Assembly (NCBI GenBank): GCA_036924085.1
Contig: JAVGWX010000004.1
Location: 9,124,416 to 9,188,415 of the forward strand
Length of the DNA stretch: 64,000 nucleotides
Direction of reading: 5' to 3'
DNA from: Ariolimax columbianus
Taxonomy: Eukaryota > Mollusca > Gastropoda > Stylommatophora > Arionidae
This document shows, in pieces, positions 1 to 12,238 of this stretch. A program made the position numbers and the translations under genes. Each line of letters begins with the position of its first letter. Within the stretch, counting starts at the first letter, position 1. The notes beneath the pieces are model-generated. The model had not been told where the DNA came from. It worked only from the letters and a program-made list of their open reading frames with translations, and ran no database searches.

Positions 1-80
1 CTATCTATCTATCTAATGTATATATCTACCTATCTATCTATCCATCCATATATATATATAATTGTATACACACACACACT
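1..80. repeat. CTAT microsatellite with short TA and CA runs
   Basis: Tetranucleotide CTAT/CCAT runs pass into TATATA and then ACACAC. Simple sequence at the window edge; no gene is seen in it. Confidence 0.9.
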
Positions 81-124
81 TCCTTACGTGTCCGTCTATT
101 TGTACGGTTGAGTGACGAGAGGAG

Positions 125-1030
125 ATTAAATTGCCCTTACCAAGGCAGCCGATTTAAGCCTGTGTTTCTGTAGCATTTCTACTATCCCATCCGTCCATCT
201 GTCATGCCGGCCTTCCTCGTGCCTTGTAGCCAGATCTCTTTATGTTGTAAACATGCAGATGTATTTGGTCAGAGTACATTCGCATGAGATGACCGACCAA
301 TGGTATTCTGTCCTGACATGTATTCGCCATAAGTATTAGTTCTCATAACATGTTTTAATTACCTCGTGTGTCAATGATACCCCTCTGGTGATACAAATAG
401 ATTTCTTTAGACATTTAATTTCAAACACTGCAATTCTCCTTTCCCCTGCATACGAAGTATGACATTGGTAGCTCAAACCTAGCCATTCATATATTTATTA
501 ATTGTTGCTTTATTATAAAGCTGATGTTCGGGTGTTTGATCAGTTGTGTCAGTTAATTGTTACCGGCAGAGGTTTATAAATCTAACTTTGATTTTTCTAT
601 CAGGTCATCGCATTCTATCCTCTACACAAACTCTTCCCAGATATTTGACCTTTTATCCTGCTAAAGTTTTGCATCGTGTCCCCATATAAATAGCGGATCT
701 TGCCTTCTGCTAATACTCACTGTTTCTGCCATTAATGCGCCTCTAGTTATATAAACGTTTAACGTGCTTTCCCAAGCGCGTTCGTATGATTGTGCAGTCT
801 GCCTTCACCCTCGAACATTAGGCTGTAACAAATAGTTCAGGTATTATATTAGGTTTAGGTATTACATTAGATTCAGGCTTTACATTAGGTTCCACTTCCG
901 CTATAGCAAGTTGGCTGTCTTCTGCTGCTATGTTGCTCATGTAAATGTTGACGAGCAATAGGGAAAGCATATACCCCTGTCCTACTGCTGTGATTCTGTA
1001 CAAAACACATATGATCCCATCAAACATTTG
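125..1030 (-). mobile_element. Type R LINE remnant, RT to C-terminal tail
   Basis: Read on the minus strand, a broken frame near 1030-900 resembles the RT stretch that normally reads GxRQGCxLSPLLFNIY (here GQGYMLSLLLVNIYMSNI). Further down, near 320-130, two frames together give a GHLMRMYSDQ motif, a GRP motif and a following DGIVEMLQ segment, the usual order in the C-terminal tail of type R LINEs. Frames change several times and stops are frequent, so this is an old dead copy. Clade assignment is uncertain, and the RT catalytic motif was not found. Confidence 0.5.
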
Positions 1031-2179
1031 TGTCCATGTAGTACAGCTCTGTCATGGAATCTAATATATGTCCTTGTACCCCGTGGCCCTCTCACATTGT
1101 CCAGAGTGTATTCCTGTCCATTCTAACAAAAGCTTCCGGTAAACCAATTCACAGTATGTGCCAATACTGGTCATATTCTATTGCTCCTCTCTCGTGTCTC
1201 CGCCTTTGTCCTGACAGAGAATCATGTGTGTACTTCTGACAGAGCAGTGCCAGTATTAACAGGGTCTTCGAAACCAGACTGTTCGAAGTTGAGGTCACGA
1301 CAACACGTAGACACAAACCTGCCGCCTCCCCAGGCAAGCTGGGACTGGGGACATCACACCTGGCGGAAACAGCTGTTCACATTGATGCACTCAGGCACAG
1401 GCGTGTGCTTGATGAGGACGTCACGAATGAAGAGTCTGCATGGTAGTGCTCATTCCTTGCTATTCCATGAGACGGTGAGAGTGGGAAACTCAATAATTAA
1501 CAGCGAGATAATAGTGAACACCAAGTTATTGTAAACATCCTATAAAACTGCCTATGCTGTATTGTTTTTAAACATTCTTATTCTAAGTCTGTATGGCCAC
1601 CAACGAAAGATCCACTGCTTTCTACTGTTGAAATGAAGAGTTCCAATTACTACAGAGGCTGTAAACACCAGTCCAAATGATGTGGATATCCAAACATAGA
1701 AAGAAGAGATGAGGCCAGAGACAGGAACATAGCTACAAATCCTCACGAATAGTCAGGGTGATGAACCAAGCTTCTATTTCAGAAGGTGACAAACAGCCTC
1801 CACCCCAGAAGTGGCTTTTCCCACAGAGAATATCCACCATGCAGCTGCTAGAGATGTTCTTTATCAACTAGCAGGCAATGACCACAGACATATATGGTTG
1901 ACAATGAATATGGAATATGTTCTTCATACACAAAAACCGTTTTCTTAGAATTACAAACACTAACTGTGACAGATTTGCTATAACCACAAGTAAACTTTGT
2001 GAGACCATCAACACACAAACCAGCTGCATGAAAACGACGGTTGGAAGCATTAATACAGCTATACTTCAAGTAGCGGCTGAGACCATTTCCAGGTGGACAG
2101 GGCAGGGCTGTTAGCTCTGCTGGAGTGCAGCACTAGAATACCTCAGCATGATTGGCACTGGACAAGAAATTGTGACTTT
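1031..2179. other. No recognisable gene
   Basis: Only short frames without family motifs are present on either strand. No splice-bounded exon or repeat could be supported. Confidence 0.5.
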
Positions 2180-2277
2180 GTGCATGTGTGTGTGTGTGTT
2201 TATGTGTGTGTGTGTGTGTGTGTTTATGTGTGTGTGTGTGTTTATGTGTGTGTTTGTGAGTGTGCGTGCGAGCGTGT
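2180..2277. repeat. GT microsatellite
   Basis: A (GT)n run interrupted at intervals by TTAT, forming GTGTGT-TTATGTGT blocks. Non-coding simple sequence. Confidence 0.9.
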
Positions 2278-2960
2278 GTAAAAAAGGATGCCCTATTTCG
2301 ATTCATGGCCTTTAAAAATGTTTGATTAGCCTAAGATATTGAGAGACGAGAGTTCGCTTCTTCTGGATTCTACGATTGGAGTTGTGACTAAAAGTAAGAT
2401 GGCTGGTCGTTTCCTTAAGGCCACTGGAACTGGTTCACTGTCAACCGTTTTAGTTCAACAACAGGGTATATTCGTTCTGCATGATTGACACCATTTGTGG
2501 GGAAGCGAAATACCTGGCTAGTCCCTAAACTCGCTACCAAATCTCAAGGCTGTAAGGCTTTACTATCATCAGTTCAAAGTGTCACCCTTGTCGTAACAAC
2601 GTATTTTGTCTGTAAAAATAGCTTAACAATCCGCACTTTATATACATTCACGAATCATATTGATCTAATCCTACATCCACAAAACAGCTCATTGTAATTG
2701 CTACACAGTCTATTGTGGATCGCCTTGCATCCTCCACCCGCCGTACATACTCTTCTGTTGCTTTCTGAACAGGACGACCAGTCATTTGTTAGCGCCCTCG
2801 AGAAATGTACCGACCCAATTATTCAACTCCTTAAACAGGACACATATCTTAATGATTATCCTTGACAGGAAGTCCTTTCTCCACCCCACCCCACCCCCTC
2901 CCACGACCCCCAGCCACCACCGCCATTTAAAAAACGACGACGAAAAGCACGTAGTTCTTT
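2278..2960. other. No recognisable gene
   Basis: Small frames only. A C-rich stretch lies at about 2880-2930, just before the following array. Confidence 0.45.
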
Positions 2961-2961
2961 G

Positions 2962-3592
2962 ACTGCACGCTCCCCACTCCCCATTCCTTACTCCCCACTC
3001 CACTCTCGCCACTCCATACTCCCCACTACAAACTCCACACTCCCCTCTCCACACACCCCACTCCACACTACCCACTCCCTACTCCCCACTCCATACTCCC
3101 CATTCACCACTCCTCATTTCATACTTCCCACTCCACACTCCCCACTCTACACTCCACACTCGACACTCCACACTCGACACTCCCCACTCCACACTCACCA
3201 CTCCACACTCACCACTCCATACTACCCACTCCACACTCCCCATTACACACTCCCCACCCCATACTCCCCACTCCACACTTCCCACTCTCCACTCCCCACT
3301 CTACAATCCCTACTCCACACTCCCCACTCTACACTCTACACTCCACACTCCCCACTCCACACTCCCCACTTTACACTCCCCACTCCACACTTCCCACTCC
3401 ACACTCCCCACTCCATACTCCACACTCCCTACTCTACACTCCACACTCCCCACTCCACACTCCCCACTCCATACTCCACACTCCACACTCCCTACTCCAC
3501 ACTGCACACTTCCCACTCCACACTCCCCACTCCATACTCCACACTCCCTACTCCACACTCCACGCTCCCCACTCCCCACTGCCCACTCACAC
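2962..3592. repeat. C-rich minisatellite of CCCCACTCCACACT-type units
   Basis: About 630 bp of short units made of ACTCC, ACACTCC and ACTCCCC words with no fixed period. All frames on the plus strand stay open because the units contain no stop, which produces a false 217-residue frame of Pro, His, Thr and Ser. Low-complexity DNA, not a gene. Confidence 0.9.
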
Positions 3593-3995
3593 AGAAGATA
3601 TTAGATCATTGACCTGTGCACAAACGTACAACACCTATCATCTACTACCTCCCGTAAGCACGACGTTGGATGTTTCTGCCTCCTAATGACACATAGAAAC
3701 TACCAAATACATTTTTCAGTCGTCCCGTATCAGTACGTGACCTATTTACTGACGTACCCTGGTATATCCGCCACATTCTATGTACAAGAAGGCTAGGCTA
3801 TTTATAAACGCAATCCTGAAAAAGAAAACAGAGCAGCCATTAAAACATTCGAGATGCTCACATTAGGAGGACAATCCATATGGTCAGCCATTTATTTGAC
3901 TTTCCACCCCCTCGGCTAAGTGTCACACATCTTCAAACGAATATTACAAGACATGTCTAAAAGCAACACTAAGGTTAACACATTTAGCTTGGCTT
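3593..3995. other. No recognisable gene
   Basis: Unique-looking sequence between the C-rich array and a dispersed repeat. No coding or RNA feature could be supported. Confidence 0.45.
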
Positions 3996-3999
3996 GGCT

Positions 4000-4350
4000 T
4001 CGTTCGTTCTCAATCTCCCCCTACCAAACCCTGAAAGGGCTTAAGTAGCATAATGTAGTTCAGAGAAAGGAATGCGTTGTGTCGTAGTTTACAGCTTTAC
4101 TGCGATATTTGCACCTTTCGGTCCAACACATCCGACTTCAGCAAGCATTGTTTGAGTACCGGGTTAGCATACCCTCTTCGATCCCTTCTCCTTAGCCAGT
4201 CTGCCCTGCTGCAGCCTGTTATCCAGGATCACCGCATGGAGGTGTAGAGGGCCTTGGCAGCTCTGGTTCGCTGGCCCTGACGCTAGCAGTCAGCTATGGG
4301 TCCCTGACCACTGCAACTCACGCGCTGCTCAGCGTCTTGATCCCATTTCA
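4000..4350 (-). mobile_element. SINE-like dispersed repeat, copy 1
   Basis: The reverse complement of this stretch aligns by eye over about 350 bp, at roughly nine in ten bases, with 7449-7800. The sense end reads GAGAACGAACGAAG, close to the GAA-tailed 3' ends of the type I LINEs in this window. No clear A and B box was found, so it may be a SINE of non-tRNA origin or a shortened LINE derivative. Confidence 0.6.
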
Positions 4351-5060
4351 CTGGATTATATACAGCAACTTGTTCATCCAAACAATACACAGAAAAACTG
4401 TTATGGTCGTTGTGATTGTTGTAGCATAGCCTTCATTTCTGCAGTTTGAATGAACAATTATCGAACCAGAAAGGCAGATGTTGACCTTTCTGAGCTACTG
4501 TTTAATGTTCTCTTAGAAACCAATCTCGTAATATGTTGTCCAAATATCGCGACTCCCATATGTTATCTTGTATACTTAGAATCGACCAATCATATGCCTA
4601 GTTCGATTATGTTCTTCCGTTACTTAGCAACGGCTGTCATTTCACTATAAATATATAAATCGCAAGTCATGCACTGCTCATTCGCAAAACATTCGTACAG
4701 ACAGCACAAATAGACACACAAACACACGCGAGCGCTCACATTCACACAATAGCTCGTGTGTCTTCATATAACCAAAAAGACTGGTTTAAAGAGACGTAGC
4801 CTCGCATTACGACAGGTAAACCTTCAAATCAAACATACAAATGAAATCTGGATTGATTAATATCAATCCCGGCTGCTAACAAATTCTTGTAAGTATTATT
4901 AATTAAGATTCAAACTAGACAATATCATGTTTCAGTACATATACATCCATAAGAATGCTGCAAGCAGTGGGTACTCAAGAAATCATTGATTCTGTCATTT
5001 TCTTTCAAAAGAAAATATTTTAGCATTTTTAATGGATATGTTCACTAATTTATTCATAAT
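4351..5060. other. No recognisable gene
   Basis: AT-rich sequence with short frames only. No repeat copy or coding exon was recognised. Confidence 0.45.
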
Positions 5061-5065
5061 TTGTG

Positions 5066-5175
5066 AGTTAGTTGTCTATATAGATGGCGGAGGTTTAGTT
5101 GTCTATGTAGATGGCGGACGTTTAGTTGTCTATATATGGTGGACGTTTAGTTGTCTATGGAGATGGTGGATGGTC
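5066..5175. repeat. Short tandem repeat, about 27-30 bp unit
   Basis: Four imperfect copies of a unit containing TTAGTTGTCTATATAGATGG, with small length changes between copies. Confidence 0.7.
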
Positions 5176-5379
5176 AGTCGTATCTATGATGGCTCTTCCG
5201 GTATGGTGGTTTCTTAGCGGAAATCGATGTACAATAATGGAGAAATGTGATAATATTTGAAGCGCTGACCCCATTGCACTATTTCTTGGAAGTTTTTTCG
5301 TGGAATTCGTCCAGGAAAGTTTCTTTTTATTTATACCCTTTTTCATTCCATTTGGTGAACTGTTGTCAAGACGTATTTC

Positions 5380-5852
5380 CGTGACGCGTCTCTCCAATTA
5401 CACATTATCGTGACGCGTCTCTCCAAGTACACATTATCGTGACGCGTCTCTCCAAGTAGACATTATCGTTACGCGTCTCTACAAGTACACATTATCGTGA
5501 TGCGTCTCTACAAGTACACATTATCGTGACGCGTCTCTCCAAGTACACATTATCGTGACGCGTCTCTCCAAGTACACATTATCGTGACGCGTCTCTCCAA
5601 GTACACATTATCGTGACGCGTCTCTCCAAGTCCACATTATCGTGACGCGTCTCTCCAAGTACACAGTATCGGGACGCGTCTCTCCAAGTACACATTATCG
5701 TGACGCGTCTCTCCAAGTACACATTATAGTGACGCGTTTCTCCATATACACATTATCCGGACGCGTCTCACCAAGTACACATTATAGTGACGCGTCTCTC
5801 CAAGTACACATTATCGTGACGCGTCTCTCCAAGTACACATTATCGTGGAAGA
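5380..5852. repeat. 29-bp minisatellite
   Basis: About 16 head-to-tail copies of a 29-bp unit containing CGTGACGCGTCTCTCCAAGT followed by ACACATTAT. Copies differ by single bases and abut directly with no spacers, so this is not a CRISPR array. It ends shortly before the 5' part of a long LINE. Confidence 0.9.
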
Positions 5853-6143
5853 ACTTTCTCATAATTATTGGCAACTAGATCTACCATTTCTGTGGAATGG
5901 AACGTGCTTTGATGAAGTTACACATATGATTATCTTGTTCTACTAGAGGGAGTGTCCATCCGTGAATATAAAGTCTGTAACAGCCTGAGAGGTGGAAGAA
6001 CCTATTAAGGTCAACAGCTCAAGGGAAGATACAGCAAGGAAGGTGTGTGGCATGCATGGGGCGCATCCAGGACACTTTAGTGGAAGGCGGTCGGCCACCT
6101 TGGAAGAGCCAGGGACCTCACCACGTATAACCCATAGTTATCA

Positions 6144-7140
6144 ATGGAAGCACAGGTCTCAGACAATCTGAATACCCGTAAGAGAGGACTAAAAATAGGA
6201 ACGTGGAATGTCCGTACACTTCAACAAGCGGGAAAACTGGACAACCTGATAACAGAGGCAGGTACAATGAATGTAGATATCTTGGGTGTGGCAGAAACAA
6301 GATGGGAGGACACTGGGTACACACAGAAAGATAAATACATTTTCATACATTCAGGAGGCGAACAGCATACAAGAGGTGTTGGTGTATTATTAAAGAAAGA
6401 ATTAGAAAAATACATATGTGGATACTGGACATAATGACCGAATGATGCTACTGAAAATCAGGGCCTGACCATTTAATTTGTCCATTTTACAAACGTATAC
6501 ACCAACTTCAGATTACAGCAAAGATCAATTATATGAATATTATGAAGATGTGAAGCAGTTACTTAACACAGTGGCTTCAACAGGTATACTAATTGTTTCA
6601 GGCGACATGAATGCTCAGGTAGGAAAATGGGAATTTAAAAACATCGTGGGGAAAATATGGAATTGGAACAAAGAATGAAAGATGAGAAAGACTGATACAA
6701 TTCTGCGAGGAAAACAAACTTAATATTTGTTACACCATTCTTAACACTATATTAGACAATTATATACATGGAAAAGCCCAGGTGATAGGACAAGAAATCA
6801 AATTCATTTATTATAATCAAGCACAGATTCAGAAATACTGCCCAAACCACTTGACATACCCAGGAGCAGACGTCAACTCAGATCACAATCCAGTTTGTAT
6901 TAAAGTACAACTCAAATTCATAGACTGAAGAGGGACAAAGACATTTAATAAAGACATGTCAGTGCTAAAACAACCAGATAAACGGCAAAAGTACCAGGTA
7001 GCAGTAAAGAAGGTGTATGAAAACTTACAATCAGAGAACAAGGACGGAAACACAGAGCGAAGAATAAACACTAAATGGGAACGTATAAAAACCAGTATCC
7101 AAGTAGCAAATAAATCAATACCAGATTAAGAACTTAGAAA
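6144..7140 (+). pseudogene. LINE endonuclease region (type R copy 1)
   Basis: Starts with ATG at 6144 and reads open for 96 codons. KIGTWNVRTL and ILGVAETRWE match the first two blocks of the LINE apurinic endonuclease fold, which nicks target DNA before reverse transcription. After a stop at 6432-6434 a second piece opens and carries SGDMNAQVG, the catalytic GDFNA block, then NSDHNPV near 6870-6900, the terminal SDH block. The motif order is complete but stops and shifts separate the blocks, so no full enzyme can be made. The linker to the RT follows and is cut by the SINE-like insertion. Confidence 0.75.
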
Positions 7141-7447
7141 AAAACCAAGAATGAATGAGAGATGACATCTTAACTAACATAGAAGATAGAAAGAAGGCTA
7201 AAAACACTCGTGCATATCCATCACTACACAAAGAGATACGTACAATGTACAGGCTGGCCAAAGAACAGTGCTTGGAAGAAAAATGCAAGGTAATAAATGC
7301 ATGGGACTAAAACACAGTACCAGAGAAATGCTTATAGAAATAAAGAAAACAACAAACAAGTGACAGGTAACACAGAGTGCTGGATGCATCCGAGATAAGA
7401 ATGGTGCCATTTTGATGGATGAGAAGGACATATCGAACAGATGGGCA

Positions 7448-7812
7448 GGGATCGAGACGCTGAGCAGCGCATGAGCTGCAGTGGTCAGCGAGCCATAGCT
7501 GACTGATAGCGTCAGGGCCAGCGAACCATATCTGCCAAGACCCTTCTACACCTCCACACGGTGATCCTAGATAACAGGCTGCAACAGGCAGACTGGCTAA
7601 GGAGAAGGGATCGAAGAGGGAATGCTAACCCGGTACTCAAAAAAATGATAGCTGAAGTCGGATGTGTTTAACCTAAAGGTGTAAATATCGCAGTGAAGCT
7701 GTAAACTACGACACAACGCATTCCGTTCTCTGGACTACATTCTGCTACTTAAGCCCTTTCAGGGTTTGGTAGTGGGAGATTGAGAACGAACGAAGAAGAA
7801 GGAGAAGAAGAA
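7448..7812 (+). mobile_element. SINE-like dispersed repeat, copy 2, inside the LINE
   Basis: Same family as the inverted copy at 4000-4350. It interrupts LINE sequence: GATGGGC before it and TATGGGCGGAATA after it restore the LINE frame, with ATGGGC as a likely short target duplication. The sense 3' end is GAACGAACGAAGAAGAAGG followed by more GAA repeats, much like the type I LINE tail. The function of the body is unknown. Confidence 0.7.
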
Positions 7813-7917
7813 GAACGTATGGGCGGAATATACAAGGGAACTTTTTTAGGACAGTCGTGGAACTAAACCATCAAGATTTTATAATGAAGGACCCAGCATC
7901 CTAAAATCAGAGGTTGT

Positions 7918-9350
7918 AAATGTGATAAAAGCTATGAGAAAAGTGAAAGCAGCAGGGCCGGACTCCGTAAACATAGAAATTATAGCGGCTCTGGATGAAT
8001 ATCGTATAGATATACTTATACTCACTGATCAGTGTAATGACATATACAATACTGGATGCACACCAACGGACCTCAAAACATCTACGTTTATAACACTCGC
8101 AAAAAAAACCTCTTGCAACAGAATGTTCAGACTTTATAACAGTAAGTCTAATGAGTCATACAATTAAAATACTACTGAAGATCATTCAAGAGAGAATAAA
8201 AGGTAAAGAAGAAAGAAAAGTTTCAGAAGAATAATTTGGTTTAAAGTTTAATGGAACAACGGAAGCAATTTTCTGTTTGCGAACTATGAGAAATATATAG
8301 AAATACATTATGACACTTATATTTGCTTCATAGACTACCAGAACGCTTTTGACACATTCCGACATGAGAAATTGATCAAATGTCTCCAAGAAATAGGTCT
8401 AGATGGTAAACATAAGACTGCTCCATAATCTGTACTGGGAACAAACTGCTACAGTAAAATCAGGAAAGTTATGCTCTCCCAGTTAAAGATATAAAAAGAG
8501 GAGTAAGACAGGAATGTGTCTTTTATTATCTACACAGAACAAATATTCAAACATGAAGAGGGAATGCCAGGGCTTGTCATTGGTGGAGTGGTAATGAACA
8601 ATCTAAGACATGCGGGTGATACAGTTTTGATGGCAACACGTGAGCAAGAATTATAGGATCTTGTGAACACAACATACACAATAAGTCAAGACTTTGGATT
8701 AGATATAATCATAAAGAAAACAAAGACTAGGATAAATAGTAAAAGTGACAAGAAACCATGTAATGCAGTAAAAATAAAAGATCAACTCATTGAGCAGGTA
8801 CATAATTTTTCTAATCTATGTCATATTATAGCGGTCAATGGCAGCTGTGAAAAGGAAAGCAGAAAGAGAATAGGTATGGTCAAGATGGTATTCTACAACA
8901 TGCGACACATACTGACATCAACACAGATAAACCAGTATTTGAAAATGAGAATTGTCATGTGTTATGTATACTCGTCACCACTTTATAGCGCTGAAACATG
9001 GACAATAAATAACAAGTTGAAAAATAGTATTGAAGCCTTCGAAATATGGGTATATAGAAGATTGGGTCGCATTTCTTGGAAAGAGAAGAAAACAAATTTT
9101 GAGGTATTGAAAAAGTTGGGGGTGAAAAGAGAATTATTGACCGAAATCAAGGTTAGATAGTTACGTTATTTTGGTCATATAGCAGGACTTGTTGAAGACC
9201 ATACTGGAGGGTAGGGTGGAAGGCAGTCGTTTAAGAGGCAGACAACGTTTTAAGTGGGTGGATAACATCAGGAGATGGACTGGAAAAAGCCTCTCAGATT
9301 GGACAATTACGGCAAGAGATAGAGTACACTAGAGATCCAGTGCAGCCGAC
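7918..9350 (+). pseudogene. LINE reverse transcriptase and tail (type R copy 1)
   Basis: Fragments of RT in order: KAAGPDSVNIEII (fingers), CFIDYQNAFDTFRHEKLI (palm block with the first Asp), GMPGLVIGGVVMNNLRHAGDTV (the YADD block, altered to HAGD at 8609-8620), then a 165-residue open piece from 8663 with the ETWTINNK and ISWKEKKTN motifs. The tail with RGRQRFKWVDNIRRW is in another frame near 9240-9290. Several stops and frameshifts are present. A dead copy, and the catalytic change is shared with the copy near 32 kb. Confidence 0.75.
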
Positions 9351-9410
9351 CTTCGATGCAGAGATGGCACTAGAACGTAAGTGAACTGTCTATGTAGATC
9401 TGACATCCCA

Positions 9411-10620
9411 CAGAATAATGTATTTCTGGAAACATTCAGCGTCTTCTGTAAGTTACGTCACAGTTATGTGTGTACGCATGAATGTTAAAGACAAGTTTTT
9501 GTGATCTAAGGTTTCCAAAGCATGGGGTAGCCAATTCTATGTCCCTTTTCTTAGTCACATCGGATAACATACTTGGCACGTTGCAGCTCTACTATTCTTT
9601 GCTCCACTTTCAAGCCCATATAACACTCTGTGACACACATTGCACACAATACATAAAGCACATTATTCGAATCTTAAATAACAGTACACCAAGCTGCATC
9701 TAGGGCTTATGGAAGACAGATTCCATTGTTTTAAATGACATAATTTGCAAAGAAGAAAATAACGCTATTTGAAAACTAAAGGAGCAAGCGACCTTTATTC
9801 CAAGGGCGTATAATTCCCCTGGGCGACAAAATCAATGACGCAGAGTGGAAATGATATTAGTTTTCGCGAAGATAAATATCTAAAGGGAACGTTTGGAAAC
9901 AATCAAGAATTCTCCAGATTGGTCCCAGTGGGAAAACACATCAGTTTTCATGGACAGACAAGTGCTAAATGTGTTATCAATTATAGTGGATTACTCTCAG
10001 AACTAACTTTACGGATTGTCAGCATTGCATGATATGACGTCACGCAGAACGCGTAATGTCAATACGATATTTAATGCGTTACTTACTGTCATATCAGCTG
10101 ATCATATTTGACCTTCAACTATTAGAGAACTCATCGTTCGTGCAACCACAGAATGAAACCTATGCGAAACCTTTTTGACTGTTCTCCATGTAAAACTGAA
10201 ATTAAAATATACATTTTTTGACTGTATCTTCACTGCATGGTTCTACTTGTATCGTCAATGTAGGCGTTTGGTTGTATCTTTAAAGACAAAATTAGACTCA
10301 TTAGTATGATTAAATTGAGCATCACTAAAGACGTCTTGAGAGGAAAGCGCGAATTTGGTGCGTTTGATTGAGAAGACAAAAGGACTATGCTTTCGGTTTG
10401 TGTAATTATACTGATAATCTGTGTGTCTTTGTTTTTAATTACAGAACAGATAGAGAAGTATGAATTGTTTGTGACAGTGATCTTACTGTTGTTGTTGGAG
10501 CACGCAAGTGGCTAGATGGGACTAAAAGGCAATGGAAAGTACAAAGGTACTGAGAAAAAAACGGACAAGAAATGTATAGCTCCCATTGAAAGCTAACACC
10601 CCTAGGAGGTGGGGATGTAG
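9411..10620. other. No recognisable gene
   Basis: Short frames without motifs on both strands. Nothing could be supported in this 1.2 kb. Confidence 0.45.
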
Positions 10621-10621
10621 T

Positions 10622-11075
10622 GGGCAGCATAATGTTGAAGAGATGGGGGGGGGGGGTTGAAGAGGGAGAGGGTGGTTTGAAGAACTGGGGAGAGAGATGG
10701 GTGGTTGGAGAGGGAGCGGGTGGTTTGAGGAGATGGGGAAGAGAGAGATGGGTGGTTGGAGAGGGAGCGGGTGGTTTGAGGAGATGGGGGAGAGAGAGAT
10801 AGGTGGTTGGAGAGGGAGCGGGTGGTTTGAGGAGATGGGGGAGAGAGAGATGGGTGGTTGGAGAGGGAGTGGGTGGTTTGAGGAGATGGGGGAGAGAGAG
10901 ATTGGTGGTTGGAGAGGGAGCGGGTGGTTTGAGGAGATGGGAAGGGAGAGATGGGTGGTTGGAGAGGGAGAGCGGGTGGTTTGAGGAGATGGGGTAGGTA
11001 GAGTTGGGCGGTTGGAGAGGGAGAGCGGGTGGTTTGAAGAGCTGGCGGAGGGAGAGATGGGCTGGTTAGAGGAAT
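10622..11075. repeat. 51-bp G-rich minisatellite with poly-G tract
   Basis: About eight copies of a 51-bp unit containing GGTGGTTGGAGAGGGAGCGG and GAGGAGATGGGGG, preceded by a 12-base G run at 10645-10656. The unit length is a multiple of three, so long Ser/Pro/His and Gly/Trp frames appear on both strands. These are artefacts of the array. Confidence 0.9.
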
Positions 11076-12238
11076 GGTCATGTCCAGCTGGCGATTGGTG
11101 CGGGAAGGGGGAGACCATATATTTGTTAAACTGCTGCTGTTTTATTTTAATTGCACAATTGTGTTGACAGTGAGATCTTGGTATAGATATGGTCGAAGGT
11201 GAATGTGTAGAATTACATTTATATGGTAAACTGTAGAAACAGTTCAATGTGAATGTTTATAACTGTGTGTGATAGTATAGATATTGTGAAAAATGTAATG
11301 TTTAAAGTGTAAGGTTATCACATTCAAATTTCAAATGTCCAAATATGAGGCTCCAATTCTTATCAGGTAACTAGGAACAGGAAGTCACAGATGCAGGCTT
11401 TCAGCAATAGACGCCGAAGTTGGATTCATCAGATGGCCAATAGAAATAACAAACAGAGGCTATATACGAGTACAAGGTAATAACCAGCGGTGCAGAAGAT
11501 CAGACAGACAAGTGGAGATGGATACAGCTTCAGAAAACATATGCGAGCAGTCTTGAGCCTGACTGAAACCTACTGGACAGAAATGAGTGATGAACCATGG
11601 AACAGAAAGAGAAGACCAGAAGCCACAATATCCAGATTTTTTAATTTTCTCATAGACGGAGTAGACGAAGCAGATATAAAGAAGAAGTGGGTATATTGTA
11701 TGAAAGAGTAAAAATATTATGTTCAAGAATTTCAACGGACAATGTAGTCGAGAAAGTGTATACTTTACAGTTACCAAAACAGCACACGCTTTATATTGGC
11801 TCTCATTGGTAGAAAATACGCAAATCTCAAAGTTCAGCTGATGAAGAACTGTTGTTGGCTACTCAATACTGACTTCAATAACAATTACTAATTTAGTCGT
11901 CGAATGCCCGTTAGTGCACTCTATATTATTGTTGTAAAAATTGTGATATATAAAGAATACACACAGAATATTGAACTGACATTTAGAAACTGTTCTCTTT
12001 TTATTAATGGATTACTTAGCTGATTTTATGTTCAGATTTCTTTTCACAGTTTGCTTGCTGGTATTTGTACTCAATTTTGTTTTGATCTTGTTTTTTAGTT
12101 TAAGACAGAAAACACAACTTGGCAAATAGACGGATATGACAATCTAGCATAGAATATAATCAGCTGTGGCAAGTTTCATGCGCCTGTCTTAATACACAAA
12201 CGCCAGTAGCAGTTAATTCACATGTACCGATTTCAGTG
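11076..12238. other. No recognisable gene; upstream of the receptor exon
   Basis: AT-rich, short frames only. It may contain the promoter of the following receptor-like gene, but no clear site could be supported. Confidence 0.4.

Larger units (their letters stand above)
5980..9410 (+). mobile_element. Type R LINE, long but decayed, copy 1
   Basis: In order this element has a possible 5' leader (5980-6143), an apurinic-type endonuclease region, a linker, a reverse transcriptase and the GHI...RGRQ...W tail, ending near 9360-9410. The reading frame is broken by many stops and shifts and by a 365-bp repeat inserted at about 7448. The 3' third is a close match to 31636-32780. The RT catalytic motif, usually YADD, reads HAGD at 8609-8620. 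The element cannot encode its own machinery. Confidence 0.8.

Noticed and set aside
1181..1534. 117-codon plus-strand frame
   Set aside because: No recognisable motif and overlapped by equally long frames on the other strand.
2959..3612. 217-codon Pro/His/Thr/Ser frame
   Set aside because: Produced by a stop-free C-rich array; frames on the other strand are open as well and no complexity or start context supports a protein.
5380..5852. CRISPR-like 29-bp repeats
   Set aside because: Units abut with no spacers, in an animal genome. It is an ordinary minisatellite.
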